From a virus, in the IMG/VR virus record IMGVR_UViG_3300031566_000075, positions 1 to 47,152 of that record: a stretch of DNA of 47,152 nt; one strand, written 5' to 3'. Position numbers and translations under genes: made by a program. Numbering within the stretch: the first letter of the stretch is position 1; each line of letters opens with the position of its first letter. Positions 15,621-23,055 of this stretch are shown here, piece after piece. The notes under the pieces were generated by a model. The model saw only the letters and a program-made list of their open reading frames with translations, ran no database searches and had not been told where the DNA came from.

Positions 15621-16358
15621 TTATACATCCCTCCCAAGTGCCCTTAGTATTTTCTTAGCACGGTTGATGCCTAGTTTTTTCTCACCTACAAGGGTCTCCG
15701 CTAAACCCTCTGGGTCCTGAATGATGGTATAGTAGGCTGTACCGTACCTATCAATCAAAGCCCTACCTATCTCCTCACCTATGTTGGCTCCTTTAATCCC
15801 CATCAAACTAATCACATGCTCATTGTATGGGTCAATCCTTATCTTCTCCTTGATGTACCGCTTGAGGGTAGTGTGTTCCAGTTTTTGGGAATTATTATAC
15901 AAAGCCACCAATGTATGAGCAGTTCCAATATAATGACATGTGTGGACAATAGTAATACCAGCCTTATCCAACTGACTGAGCCAAGCCTGAAACCCACCAT
16001 AGCTGGTATTATACTTATGGCTAGGTACCATAATCTTTCCTTTCTTGGCCAGCTTCCAACTCTGAACCGCCATCTTGAGTCCTGGTATGGGTTCACATGT
16101 TCCCTCATACAGTAGTATAGTTTCCTCAATCTCATTACCTAACTCCCTCCTTAACTGTTCCTCCACCTTGTCCATACCAGACAGTATCTCATCTATTTGT
16201 TTCCTCTCTACCTGGATACGGTGTCCATCACAAGCAAACCACATATAGTCTGCTATACCCATTGGCCCATGGTTGAGAGTCATCCTCTGAGTAGGTACAG
16301 ATTGTGATACCAATTCCTCAATTTGTATTGGTTCAAATGTATCCACCATAATAGTCAT
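15621..16358 (-). CDS. ERCC4/XPF-type structure-specific nuclease
   Basis: 245 residues. VDTFE near the N terminus (D6, E9), GIADYMW (D37) and VERKQ (E51-R52-K53) match the ERCC4 nuclease motifs ending in ERK. The C terminus has helix-hairpin-helix-like segments (VISLMGIKGANIGEEIGRAL and LGINRAKKILRAL). Members cut branched DNA; in a phage this could resolve recombination intermediates or debranch DNA before packaging. It abuts the LAGLIDADG gene and overlaps the HNH gene by four bases. Confidence 0.85.
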   Translation of the reverse strand: MTIMVDTFEPIQIEELVSQSVPTQRMTLNHGPMGIADYMWFACDGHRIQVERKQIDEILSGMDKVEEQLRRELGNEIEETILLYEGTCEPIPGLKMAVQSWKLAKKGKIMVPSHKYNTSYGGFQAWLSQLDKAGITIVHTCHYIGTAHTLVALYNNSQKLEHTTLKRYIKEKIRIDPYNEHVISLMGIKGANIGEEIGRALIDRYGTAYYTIIQDPEGLAETLVGEKKLGINRAKKILRALGRDV

Positions 16359-16774
16359 AGTTCCATTTCTCCAATTATCTCATCTAATGTATCCTCATCA
16401 ATACTAAGACAAAAGCTAATATCTGAGCGTGATAACTCGCTCTGTAGTAGCAATCTGAGTGCAAGTTCTTGAGTATGAGACATATTGTATAGCTTGTCTG
16501 TGTAGAGAGAATCAACCCAGCCAATGTCCTCACCGATTCTAACTAAGTGGACTAGTCCTTTGACCAAATACTCTTCAGACAATTTTCCTTTTTTATTCAT
16601 GTTACAATGGGTGCAACAAGCAACACCATTGGCAGTGATGGATGGACCATCCTTTGAGGCTGGTATTACATGGTCTATTTGGGTGGCAATATTACCACAA
16701 TAAATACAAACACCCTTATCCCTCAACATAATACGCCTAGCCATACCGACTCCAAAATTCTTACGGTGTGTCAT
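16355..16774 (-). CDS. HNH endonuclease
   Basis: 139 residues. C23-x2-C26, then QIDHVIPAS (D34-H35), an Asn-rich turn (ITANGVACC) and C54-x2-C57 give the zinc-stabilised HNH core. The C-terminal half is helical with an HTH-like stretch (LSRSDISFCLSIDEDTLDEI). It could be a free-standing homing nuclease or a DNA-processing enzyme; the location among replication genes, not beside the terminase, favours the former. Confidence 0.85.
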   Translation of the reverse strand: MTHRKNFGVGMARRIMLRDKGVCIYCGNIATQIDHVIPASKDGPSITANGVACCTHCNMNKKGKLSEEYLVKGLVHLVRIGEDIGWVDSLYTDKLYNMSHTQELALRLLLQSELSRSDISFCLSIDEDTLDEIIGEMEL

Positions 16775-16792
16775 TATTTCTCCAAACCATAG

Positions 16793-17047
16793 TTATTCCT
16801 TTACTTCTTCTAGTAGGGCTTGCCGAAGTAGATTAGGCAGTGCCCATAATGGAGTTGTCCCTTCAATGTACTTTGAAAGTCTCCCATCAATTACTGAGTA
16901 TTGAACTAACTCCCCTTCTATGTGTTTCGCCACCTTCTCTAGCTGGGCTTTGGCTACATTTTTTGCTAGGATATGGCGGTTTTGCTCCCCAGAAAAGTGA
17001 TAATCTGTAACCAAGTTAATTATTTCCTCATCAGTTAGTAGTATCAT
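16793..17047 (-). CDS. Small helical early protein, 84 aa
   Basis: Starts in overlap with the stop of the ATPase gene. It reads MILLTDEEIINLVTDYHFS and includes NVAKAQLEKVAKHIEG, a pattern repeated in many phage early proteins of unknown function. No catalytic motif. Likely an accessory of the recombination or replication cluster by context only. Confidence 0.6.
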   Translation of the reverse strand: MILLTDEEIINLVTDYHFSGEQNRHILAKNVAKAQLEKVAKHIEGELVQYSVIDGRLSKYIEGTTPLWALPNLLRQALLEEVKE

Positions 17048-17856
17048 TCCTCACCCCTTAACATTTTAATAACAGTATTTATCTTATCAAAAGTTGGTTC
17101 CTCAAAGGTCATACCCTCTAGTTCCTTAACCTCGGCTAGTTCCACGTTGAAGTATGGCTTCTTAGCCTTAGGATCCCAATAGGTTCTACCATATACATCA
17201 CATCCATCACCGAGTTGGGCCCAGCCATGGAGTGTGCGTTCACCAGTCTTATCCATACCCATTGACCCATCCCTCTGCCTGACTACACCATATTTGTCGG
17301 AGGCATGGTGGGTAAGGACTAGATTCTTACCGTGAGCTTTGGCTTGGTAGATAAACCCTCTCATCCTAGTATATGGTTCCCTATATTCCTGCTGTTGCAA
17401 CTGTGTCCGGAGAAACTTACCATCTTGTCCCTTACCATCAGGTCTGAGTGGTAGTTGTTTCTCCTGTAGTTCTTGGAGATAACCTAAGCAGGTGTCCTCA
17501 TATAGTAGTGTGCCTGTATCTACCACTATTGTCCGTAGGTCTGGGTCCTTTAGGTGCATAATAAATTTACCTGCAAACTGGTAGAACATCTCCTTGATAC
17601 CAACTATAATCTTGGATGGTCTGACAGTAGCGTTGACGGCATCCAGTTCACCTATTTGAATTGGTACTACGAACTGTTCCAACTTTATCTTACCACTGGC
17701 TACCCAGTCCTTGATGGGTAGATGTGGCAGGTTACGATTGGCCCGGTCAAACCCACCAATATCAAACTCCATATCTACTAGAGGTTTAGGGAAGGTCATG
17801 GCTAGGGTATTCTTACAGGATTTGTCCTCACCCCATAGGATAAATATCATACTCAT
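17044..17856 (-). CDS. Sak4/RecA-like recombination ATPase with altered P-loop
   Basis: 270 residues, RBS AAGGAGGG. The opening layout IFILWG......LAMTFPKPLVDMEFD matches phage Sak4-type AAA/RecA proteins. The P-loop reads GEDKSCKNT (G9-T17): Cys replaces the Gly before Lys15, and Asn takes the usual Ser/Thr place with Thr next. Walker B is TIVVDT (D113). LVLTHHASDKYG fits the sensor strand. Expected job: single-strand annealing or strand exchange, with the nearby exonuclease and ssDNA-binding candidate. Whether it hydrolyses ATP is uncertain. Confidence 0.8.
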   Translation of the reverse strand: MSMIFILWGEDKSCKNTLAMTFPKPLVDMEFDIGGFDRANRNLPHLPIKDWVASGKIKLEQFVVPIQIGELDAVNATVRPSKIIVGIKEMFYQFAGKFIMHLKDPDLRTIVVDTGTLLYEDTCLGYLQELQEKQLPLRPDGKGQDGKFLRTQLQQQEYREPYTRMRGFIYQAKAHGKNLVLTHHASDKYGVVRQRDGSMGMDKTGERTLHGWAQLGDGCDVYGRTYWDPKAKKPYFNVELAEVKELEGMTFEEPTFDKINTVIKMLRGEE

Positions 17857-17868
17857 CTACTTCCCTCC

Positions 17869-18051
17869 TTAAAAATCTGTCTGCCAAGGCCTGTTAGTAG
17901 GCCAGCCTCGTAAATCATAGTCCTCGTCAATGATTATTTCATCGGTGACTTTAATATCACCATCACCAAATACACCCTTGTAGAAATCTTCATCACATAA
18001 CAGTACCATCTCGTTGCCATCCATGTCCTCGTACAGGACTAGTTTATTCAT
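17869..18051 (-). CDS. Small acidic protein, 60 aa
   Basis: Its ATG overlaps the last base of the upstream nuclease gene. Very acidic (YEDMDGNE, CDEDFYKG, IIIDEDYDLRG). No domain recognised. Position between the nuclease and the Sak4-like ATPase suggests an accessory to recombination, or a DNA-mimic-like inhibitor given the charge; neither is shown. Confidence 0.55.
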   Translation of the reverse strand: MNKLVLYEDMDGNEMVLLCDEDFYKGVFGDGDIKVTDEIIIDEDYDLRGWPTNRPWQTDF

Positions 18052-18941
18052 TATCCACCTCCTTTTTCAATCAGTCCCTTACTACAATACATAGCCACCT
18101 CACAAAAGCTTCGGCATCGGACACCATCCCAACACTCACGGTTATCACATGGAGTAGTACATGACCCAATAGTCAATGCCTCGTCTAGGTTCTTAGCTTT
18201 AATATGGAAGAATGTCTTGACCTCATTATTATCCAGCCTCTTAACTGGTACCATATAAGTATTCCTCTCTATACCCCTTGACCTGGCTACGGCTAGTCCA
18301 CCATCCCTAACCGTGATTTGTATTTGCATCCTACCTATAGTCAGTCCTCTCTCCTCTAACATTACCCGGTAGCGGTTAAGTTGTAGCTCCGTATCATGAT
18401 TGTCAGCCTCCTGAGGCATCTGTTGGAACACAGTCACCATCTTGGGTGAGCCTACTGCTCCCCACTTACCTCCCCTCTTATACACTTCACCGGATGGGTC
18501 AGGTTTCTTGCCAGCCTCCACTATACCAAGGACCTTGGCTACTCTGTATGAACCCCATGTTTTATAATCGGTAAGGGTCCAGCCACCATTATCTGGCTCC
18601 AGCAAATCAAAGATGTCCCTGTCCTCATCTGTGAGTGCTATCTCGGAGGGTAGGTTAAGGGTCTTGGCTATATCACCCAACTGTTGGTGGTGCTTGGTAC
18701 CTAATAGGGCAAAGGCCATACCATCTGGGTCTATAGCATAGGGTTGGGTAAGTTTAAGGAATGAATACATAGTCCCATTAAGCAACTGTGTGGTGGAGGG
18801 TGTGCCTGTCCACTCCCTCTCCGTACCTATCATGGTTAGGGTCGGAAGTGTCAGGCACCTATCCCCCATACGACATTTGGTTAGACATTCCTTAACTGGG
18901 ATTAGTTGTTGGTCTGGACATTTGAACCATTCAAGACTCAT
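18051..18941 (-). CDS. Cas4/RecB-like PD-(D/E)XK exonuclease with Cys cluster
   Basis: 296 residues, RBS AAAGGAGG. Nuclease motifs: GTKHHQQLG (H84/H85), LTDYKTWG (D125, K127) and QLNRY (Q187, Y191). Cys residues at 8, 19, 23 and 29 and at 261, 265, 270, 276, 280 and 286 could hold an iron-sulphur cluster and a zinc site, as in Cas4/AddB-like nucleases. Probably the resecting exonuclease partner of the Sak4-like protein. Its start lies directly downstream of the candidate structured RNA, which may be part of its leader. Confidence 0.8.
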   Translation of the reverse strand: MSLEWFKCPDQQLIPVKECLTKCRMGDRCLTLPTLTMIGTEREWTGTPSTTQLLNGTMYSFLKLTQPYAIDPDGMAFALLGTKHHQQLGDIAKTLNLPSEIALTDEDRDIFDLLEPDNGGWTLTDYKTWGSYRVAKVLGIVEAGKKPDPSGEVYKRGGKWGAVGSPKMVTVFQQMPQEADNHDTELQLNRYRVMLEERGLTIGRMQIQITVRDGGLAVARSRGIERNTYMVPVKRLDNNEVKTFFHIKAKNLDEALTIGSCTTPCDNRECWDGVRCRSFCEVAMYCSKGLIEKGGG

Positions 18942-18964
18942 TTGTTTCCTCCTTTCCTTTTAGT

Positions 18965-19392
18965 CTGCCCTAGTGGGCTTTCGGTCATCTACTCACCCAC
19001 TAGAGCTACCTGAGCCTTCCTCCCTAAATACAGACTTGGCGACCACTCTTTTCACCACTTGTTCTTCTAGCACCTAGCAACATCTCCAGTGGTAAGTATG
19101 TTGTTCATAGGCTCAAGTCTCCACCTCGGCTCAGGCTGTGCCAGCTGTCCCTCATCCAGAATTCCTTTTTGAATCACCCGAAGGTGCTAAAGCGAGCCGA
19201 ATGTGTTGCGGTAGCTGGCACTCTTGCTGGCTCCCACCACCTATTAAGCTGACACCCTGTAGGTTCCGCCCAAAGGCTAGTCTACCCACTTATTCCAGCA
19301 CCAGCAAGCTATTTAATTGTTAATCTACTCATCCCAACCCACCAGTAGTAGCTACCCTTACTCAGTTTCAACTGGTGGGCTGGGTCAATAAA
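18965..19392 (-). ncRNA. Candidate structured RNA (unclassified), about 430 nt
   Basis: A 451-base gap without a supported gene, between two same-strand genes. Read on the minus strand it contains: a 14-bp helix with one G-U (19371-19384 with 19333-19346); an 8-bp helix (19301-19308 with 19223-19230); a 9-bp helix (19213-19221 with 19138-19146) enclosing a perfect CACC-UUCG-GGUG tetraloop hairpin (19175-19186); a 6-bp helix (19098-19103 with 19079-19084); and an 8-bp helix at the 3' end (18996-19003 with 18970-18977). A 7-bp pairing of 19194-19200 with 19126-19132 would make a pseudoknot and competes with an 8-bp pairing of 19128-19135 with 19009-19016. No rRNA, tRNA, tmRNA or RNase P hallmark seen. 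Confidence 0.55.
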
Positions 19393-20142
19393 TTAAGCAA
19401 CTACATGGTAAACTTTATTCTCATCAATGGTTACCTTACCTGATGCCTCCATGCCGGTTAGGAATGACCCATCAATAAAGGTATTGAGGATTGTAGTATC
19501 CTGCTTTACTATCGGGTCAGTGAATACTACCTGGTGCCACTGTTGGACATTCTTACCGTCCAATAGGGCTAGGGCCTGCTGACTAGCACTTACCCCAGCT
19601 GGAGCAGGTGCCGCAGCCTGGGCAAGTACACCTGTGGCTACTGGTGCCGGAGCAACAGCCGCCTCACCGGTAATTTCAACTACTGTCCAGCAGTTTGTGG
19701 GTTTATCCGACCACTGGCCAGCCTCATCCCTATTCGGGACCATGTGTCCAGGAGTAAATTGTAGGTGGAGTTTCTTACCAAGCAGGTAATCCATATTCTT
19801 AGCTCCTGCCTGCGGTACATCTGGAGCCAGACCGGCATTTACTATCTTATCTATTGATGCACCAAAGTAACCCATCTTACTCTTGGCTTTGCTGGATGCA
19901 GATATATCTATCTGTGCTATGGGTGAGGTGTACGGCTCTATTGAATCAATGACCTCTACCTCCTCAAAATTGTAGAGAGCCACTAGGTAGGAGCCACTTT
20001 GTCCTGTCCTCATTTCTCCGGTCACGGACTTGAGTACACCCCAGAAATCTCTGAGTGGAGTACCTGTATATCCTTCCTCAAATCCTCTCACCATCAGTGA
20101 GGCTAGTACCTGTTCCTGTGTTAGTTGTACTGGGTCTGCCAT
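19393..20142 (-). CDS. Probable single-stranded DNA-binding protein
   Basis: 249 residues. A beta-rich N-terminal domain (about 40-150) with KMGYFGASIDK, LLGKKLHLQFTPGH and CWTVVEI could be an OB-fold. A flexible Ala/Pro linker follows (AVAPAPVATGVLAQAAAPAP, about 165-185), then a small C-terminal domain ending IDENKVYHVVA. Layout and neighbours (exonuclease, Sak4-like ATPase, helicase) suggest an ssDNA-binding or annealing accessory. There is no classical acidic SSB tail, so the call is contextual. Confidence 0.5.
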   Translation of the reverse strand: MADPVQLTQEQVLASLMVRGFEEGYTGTPLRDFWGVLKSVTGEMRTGQSGSYLVALYNFEEVEVIDSIEPYTSPIAQIDISASSKAKSKMGYFGASIDKIVNAGLAPDVPQAGAKNMDYLLGKKLHLQFTPGHMVPNRDEAGQWSDKPTNCWTVVEITGEAAVAPAPVATGVLAQAAAPAPAGVSASQQALALLDGKNVQQWHQVVFTDPIVKQDTTILNTFIDGSFLTGMEASGKVTIDENKVYHVVA

Positions 20143-20304
20143 TTAATCTTCCTCCTTTTTTATTTCCGCCTTCGGTGTGAGCTTCTTCCTTATTCTATCG
20201 TAGGTGTTGCTAGCCTGTTCCTCATACTGTCCCTCATCACCCTCTACCTCTACGAAAATCTCCTCACCGGCCAGTTCTATCCTCCCTGTAATCTTTACAT
20301 GCAT
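20143..20304 (-). CDS. Small acidic/basic protein, 53 aa
   Basis: RBS AAAAAGGAGGAG before the ATG at 20304; the stop abuts the next ATG. It reads MHVKITGRIELAGEEIFVEV and ends in a Lys/Glu-rich tail (KKLTPKAEIKKEED). The first half looks like a short beta-hairpin. Translational context and coding quality are good. Function unknown. Confidence 0.6.
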   Translation of the reverse strand: MHVKITGRIELAGEEIFVEVEGDEGQYEEQASNTYDRIRKKLTPKAEIKKEED

Positions 20305-20305
20305 C

Positions 20306-20473
20306 CTACTCCTCCTTTTTATTTTGTTTAGCCAACTGTGTTAATATACACCCTTGAACCCACCTCTTAATAGTAAGTCCTGCATCCAATGCCATCTGCT
20401 TGACTTGCTTATGTTCCTCATCTGTGAGTGGAACATAGTAGTGGTGGTCGGTGACTATCCTTGTTTCATTCAT
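20306..20473 (-). CDS. Ribbon-helix-helix-like small DNA-binding protein
   Basis: Start placed at the ATG at 20473, directly after GGAGGAGGT; the longer frame from 20539 would begin upstream of the promoter -10. 55 residues: a beta-like start (RIVTDHHYYVPL), then LTDEEHKQVKQMALDAGLTI and KRWVQGCILTQLA, the strand-helix-helix layout of RHH regulators. First gene after the 20.51-kb promoter, so it may be an autoregulator and is one candidate for the protein that binds the shared promoter motif. Confidence 0.6.
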   Translation of the reverse strand: MNETRIVTDHHYYVPLTDEEHKQVKQMALDAGLTIKRWVQGCILTQLAKQNKKEE

Positions 20474-20509
20474 ACCTCCTCCGTTTAGAATTTTACAACT
20501 GATATGTAT

Positions 20510-20539
20510 ATCATAACATACTGGATAGTATCTTGTCAA
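20510..20539 (-). promoter_or_regulatory. Leftward promoter, 20.5 kb
   Basis: On the minus strand TTGACA (20534-20539), 18-bp spacer, TATGAT (20510-20515). Two copies of the TKACATAAY motif lie immediately upstream of the -35 (20541-20551 and 20556-20566). Predicted to serve the RHH-like gene, the ssDNA-binding candidate, the structured RNA and the recombination/polymerase genes beyond. Confidence 0.65.
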
Positions 20540-20540
20540 G

Positions 20541-20566
20541 TTGACATAATGTAGCTTTACATAATG
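20541..20566 (-). repeat. Pair of TTATGT(A/C)AA promoter motifs
   Basis: TTGACATAATG at 20541-20551 and TTTACATAATG at 20556-20566 on the plus strand, start-to-start spacing 15 bp. They lie between the end of the 36-residue gene and the -35 element. Same motif as at 25.9, 27.1-27.3, 29.2 and 42.5 kb. Confidence 0.65.
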
Positions 20567-20677
20567 TTAGTCCTTTTCCTTCTCCTTTACATCTATACCC
20601 ACTACGGTATAGAGATTAGATTGGTGTACCCTAAACTCTGTCTCCTCCTCGGTGTTGGTTAGTATCCACTCAATCAT
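20567..20677 (-). CDS. Small peptide, 36 aa
   Basis: ATG at 20677 overlaps the end of the upstream gene by eight bases; it reads MIEWILTNTEEETEFRVHQS and ends VKEKEKD just before the motif pair. Beta-like then acidic/basic tail. RBS weak (AGGAC). Likely expressed by coupling; function unknown. Confidence 0.45.
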   Translation of the reverse strand: MIEWILTNTEEETEFRVHQSNLYTVVGIDVKEKEKD

Positions 20678-21062
20678 TTCGTCCTGGCGCAGGGTTAGTT
20701 GCTTGGTTGGTATTTCGTCCTTGTTTGGTAATACCATTGGTCTCCTCCTTATCTATTAGTTTCTCTATTGCTAGGCATAGGGCTAAGGCAGGCTCTACCT
20801 TCTCTTGCATAACCTTCAACCACTCAGCAAACAGGAAAGCATAGATACTCATTATACTGGTTAGCCCCATAGGTAGCACACATACCTCAGCAATATACTT
20901 TGGCACAAGCCACTTAAAGCAGGCATCTAGGGAGTTGGTGAAGATAGGATACTCAGGACTATGACCACCATCAGGTCTCATCCAGAAGTAACCTCCACCA
21001 GGGCAACCACAGTACACAAATCCTACCCACTCAGCCAATCTCTTATCTAGTTCCTCATTCAT
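20670..21062 (-). CDS. ABA-sandwich-like phage protein, 130 aa
   Basis: The sequence has W/Y-rich strands (GGGYFWMRPDGG), P-YPIFTNSLDACFKWLVPK and a later PALALCLAIEKLIDKEE helix. This order resembles the small phage ABA-sandwich family, in which a strand block, a dispersed helix and a closing ALC-A helix occur. Overlaps the helicase-like gene stop by one base. Role unknown. Confidence 0.5.
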   Translation of the reverse strand: MNEELDKRLAEWVGFVYCGCPGGGYFWMRPDGGHSPEYPIFTNSLDACFKWLVPKYIAEVCVLPMGLTSIMSIYAFLFAEWLKVMQEKVEPALALCLAIEKLIDKEETNGITKQGRNTNQATNPAPGRND

Positions 21063-21832
21063 TATATACCTCCTATTATAGTCCTTCTCTTGAAGGTTAA
21101 GTCTCTCCTATCCACCCTAATATCTATGGGTAGTACCTTACCCTCAGTATGCCTTGTCTTTTCAAAGGTTAACTTCAAGTCCACAAAGGGGTCGCCATCA
21201 TTAACTAACTCCACATATATGATGGTATCTAGCCACCTCTTGAACCTGCTGGACCCAAACAGTTCATCGGTGCCATAGTGGTAGGTTTCACCCTCACCAT
21301 GTTCGGCTTGTCGGTTGTGGTGGACAAATATCATAGCCAGTTTGTATTTGGCTCGGAGCATATTCATACGGTCTAGGAATAACCCTACCTCATAGTCATC
21401 TACCAACTTGGCACTCACTGAGTTATATATGGGGTCTATACCAAGTACCATGGGATTGGTTCTAATTATCTCCTTCTCCAACTCACTATAGCCCCAACCT
21501 TTATCCACCTTTTCATAGAGTTCGGTACATAGCCAGAAGTTATCTGATGAGGTTTTGTTACCCAACGCATACTTCATGGCCCGCTTCCGGAGTGGTGTCT
21601 GTGGTATCTCGGACTGAAAGGAGTAGATTGGACTAGCCACAGTCTTGAAGTTGAACCAGTCCTTACCAGTAGATATACGGAAGGTAAGGTCTAACATTAA
21701 CATGGACTTCCATGTTGCCTCTGCTCCATATATCATCATAGTTCCTTGAGTGAGGAGTATATCATTGGATATAATCCACTCCTGGTAGGGCGGACGCCAC
21801 TGGATGAGTTCGTTGAGGGTGAGTCCTTTCAT
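21062..21832 (-). CDS. RepA/KaiC-like AAA helicase ATPase with altered P-loop
   Basis: 256 residues. The fold pattern is that of RSF1010 RepA/DnaB-type RecA-fold ATPases: P-loop YGAEATWKSML (G36-S43), strand SPIYSFQSEIP, Walker B MVLGIDPIYN (D133), then MIFVHHNRQ (H171-H172) and GTDELFGSSRFKRWLDT. The P-loop has Trp41 in place of the conserved Gly before Lys42, while Lys-Ser is kept. Likely the replicative helicase or helicase loader; no separate primase was seen. Adjacent to the ABA-like gene and preceding small genes. Confidence 0.75.
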   Translation of the reverse strand: MKGLTLNELIQWRPPYQEWIISNDILLTQGTMMIYGAEATWKSMLMLDLTFRISTGKDWFNFKTVASPIYSFQSEIPQTPLRKRAMKYALGNKTSSDNFWLCTELYEKVDKGWGYSELEKEIIRTNPMVLGIDPIYNSVSAKLVDDYEVGLFLDRMNMLRAKYKLAMIFVHHNRQAEHGEGETYHYGTDELFGSSRFKRWLDTIIYVELVNDGDPFVDLKLTFEKTRHTEGKVLPIDIRVDRRDLTFKRRTIIGGI

Positions 21833-22087
21833 CTAATCTATCACATAAACCTTTTTGAATTCGTCCCACTCCATCTCACAGATAACATCACCATTACCCT
21901 TCCTCAACGTCACAGGGTTACCTCTACCATGTTCCTCAACAGAGCAAAACATTGGTAGGTGTGCGTACTCCTTGTTGTCTAATTCCCGGAGACACTTCAT
22001 AATACAGTATCCCCAAGGTGGCGGTTTTAATACAATAACCTTCGCATCTGGGAAATCCCTCTTAAACCTTTCCATAGGATTATTCAT
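21833..22087 (-). CDS. Small protein, 84 aa
   Basis: Directly abuts the helicase-like gene. Sequence landmarks are RDFPDAKVIVLKPPPWGYCI, KCLRELDN and a C-terminal VICEMEWDEFKKVYVID. No catalytic pattern recognised. Possibly a helicase accessory by position only. Confidence 0.5.
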   Translation of the reverse strand: MNNPMERFKRDFPDAKVIVLKPPPWGYCIMKCLRELDNKEYAHLPMFCSVEEHGRGNPVTLRKGNGDVICEMEWDEFKKVYVID

Positions 22088-22544
22088 CCCCTAGTACCTC
22101 CTTTTTCTTAACCTCCAATAATTCTGGGTTCTCATAGATGTTGCCGATTACTTCGTGTTTATAGGTATTGAGAGGATACCCCTTGAAGCCGTATACTCTA
22201 ACCTTAATGTTCTTTTGCTCACTATTCTTGAAGGTAAAGCGAGATTCTTCTTTAACATACCAGCCAATACCTCTTTCATTGTCCTCATATTCTTCACCGT
22301 TATCAAAGTCCCCAAACCTAACTTCAGCCAATGAATAACCAGCGGGATAAATCCACTTCAATATATCCCCCTCATATATCTCCTTTCCATTCTTGTCCTT
22401 GAGTCCTGTGTATTGCATTACCTCTAACAAATCAACATCAGCAAGGTTATAGGTGAGATTGGCAAATGTGTAGAGATTCATACCTTCTCTACCAATCATT
22501 TCCTTGTTGTTCTTATCCCAAGCCCTAAACTTAATCTCTCTCAT
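22080..22544 (-). CDS. YopX-family protein
   Basis: Start set at the ATG at 22544 (RBS AAAAAGGAGGTG), not the longest frame from 22652. 154 residues: MREIKFRAWDKNNKEM, VMQYTGLKDKNGKEIYEGDI and a late VIGNIYENPELLE are diagnostic of the YopX family. Its function is unknown, although it is frequent in early regions of Gram-positive phages. Overlaps both neighbours. Confidence 0.9.
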   Translation of the reverse strand: MREIKFRAWDKNNKEMIGREGMNLYTFANLTYNLADVDLLEVMQYTGLKDKNGKEIYEGDILKWIYPAGYSLAEVRFGDFDNGEEYEDNERGIGWYVKEESRFTFKNSEQKNIKVRVYGFKGYPLNTYKHEVIGNIYENPELLEVKKKEVLGDE

Positions 22545-22956
22545 ATAACACCTCCTTTTTCTTATTCTCCAATAGGTCATATAATTCCAACTCAATGAGC
22601 AAGTAGCAAACACCAGAATCACAGGCCGGGCCGTACCTCCTACACCCATCACACTGAGGTAGGTTATCTGCCGTATACCTTAGTTTAAGTTTTTTTATCC
22701 ACTTACTCAAGGTGCTAGTGTCTACCTCATTATCCAACTTCTTAGCCACCACCGATAAGGAGCCACTCAGTAATATCCGTTCAATGGGCTCACCATGTAC
22801 CAACTCAAGGTACCTCATAAGTGGAGTCTTTAACTTAGGGTTAGTAGTTACCTCCGGCAAATGACGTAATACCCGTTGTTTTTTAGGCTCAGGCTTAAAG
22901 CTGGTTATGCCTAACTCCTTCATGGCTTGGGTGCGGATGTCCTTAGGTGTAGGCAT
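22531..22956 (-). CDS. Helix-turn-helix protein with Cys cluster
   Basis: 141 residues. Residues about 58-95 (IERILLSGSLSVVAKKLDNE then VDTSTLSKWIKKLKL) form a helix-turn-helix, the second helix being TSTLSKWIKKL. A Cys cluster follows (CDGCRRYGPACDSGVC). Likely a DNA-binding regulator; a second candidate for the motif-binding protein. Its ATG directly follows the stop of the small membrane peptide. Confidence 0.65.
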   Translation of the reverse strand: MPTPKDIRTQAMKELGITSFKPEPKKQRVLRHLPEVTTNPKLKTPLMRYLELVHGEPIERILLSGSLSVVAKKLDNEVDTSTLSKWIKKLKLRYTADNLPQCDGCRRYGPACDSGVCYLLIELELYDLLENKKKEVLYERD

Positions 22957-23055
22957 TTATCTCCACATCTCCCATCCTATTACTAGGGTGTGATAGACTA
23001 TGTAGAGTAGGGTGAGTATAGTTATTATAATTATTGGTATTAACCATCTACTCAT
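22957..23055 (-). CDS. Single-pass membrane peptide, 32 aa
   Basis: ATG at 23055 with GGAGG immediately upstream; the stop abuts the next ATG. It reads MSRWLIPIIIITILTLLYIV then ends WEMWR, so residues about 4-24 are one transmembrane helix with Trp/Arg at both ends. An early-expressed membrane peptide could act in superinfection exclusion or as a toxin-like takeover peptide; that is a guess from size and position. Confidence 0.55.
   Translation of the reverse strand: MSRWLIPIIIITILTLLYIVYHTLVIGWEMWR

Noticed and set aside
19138-19323. 61-residue plus-strand frame in the gene-free gap
   Set aside because: No RBS, Pro/Cys-rich random composition, and it overlaps the base-paired elements read from the other strand.
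18965-19392. Group I intron, tmRNA, RNase P RNA or tRNA cluster
   Set aside because: No P7-type conserved core pairing (no TAGTC partner for the GACTA copies), no GGTTCRAAT T-arm and CCA end, no GAGGAAAGTCC P4 element. The gap also does not interrupt a gene.
11697-21832. Diversity-generating retroelement or retron linked to the RNA candidate
   Set aside because: No reverse transcriptase motif (such as a YxDD) is present on either strand in the window; the only polymerase is family A.
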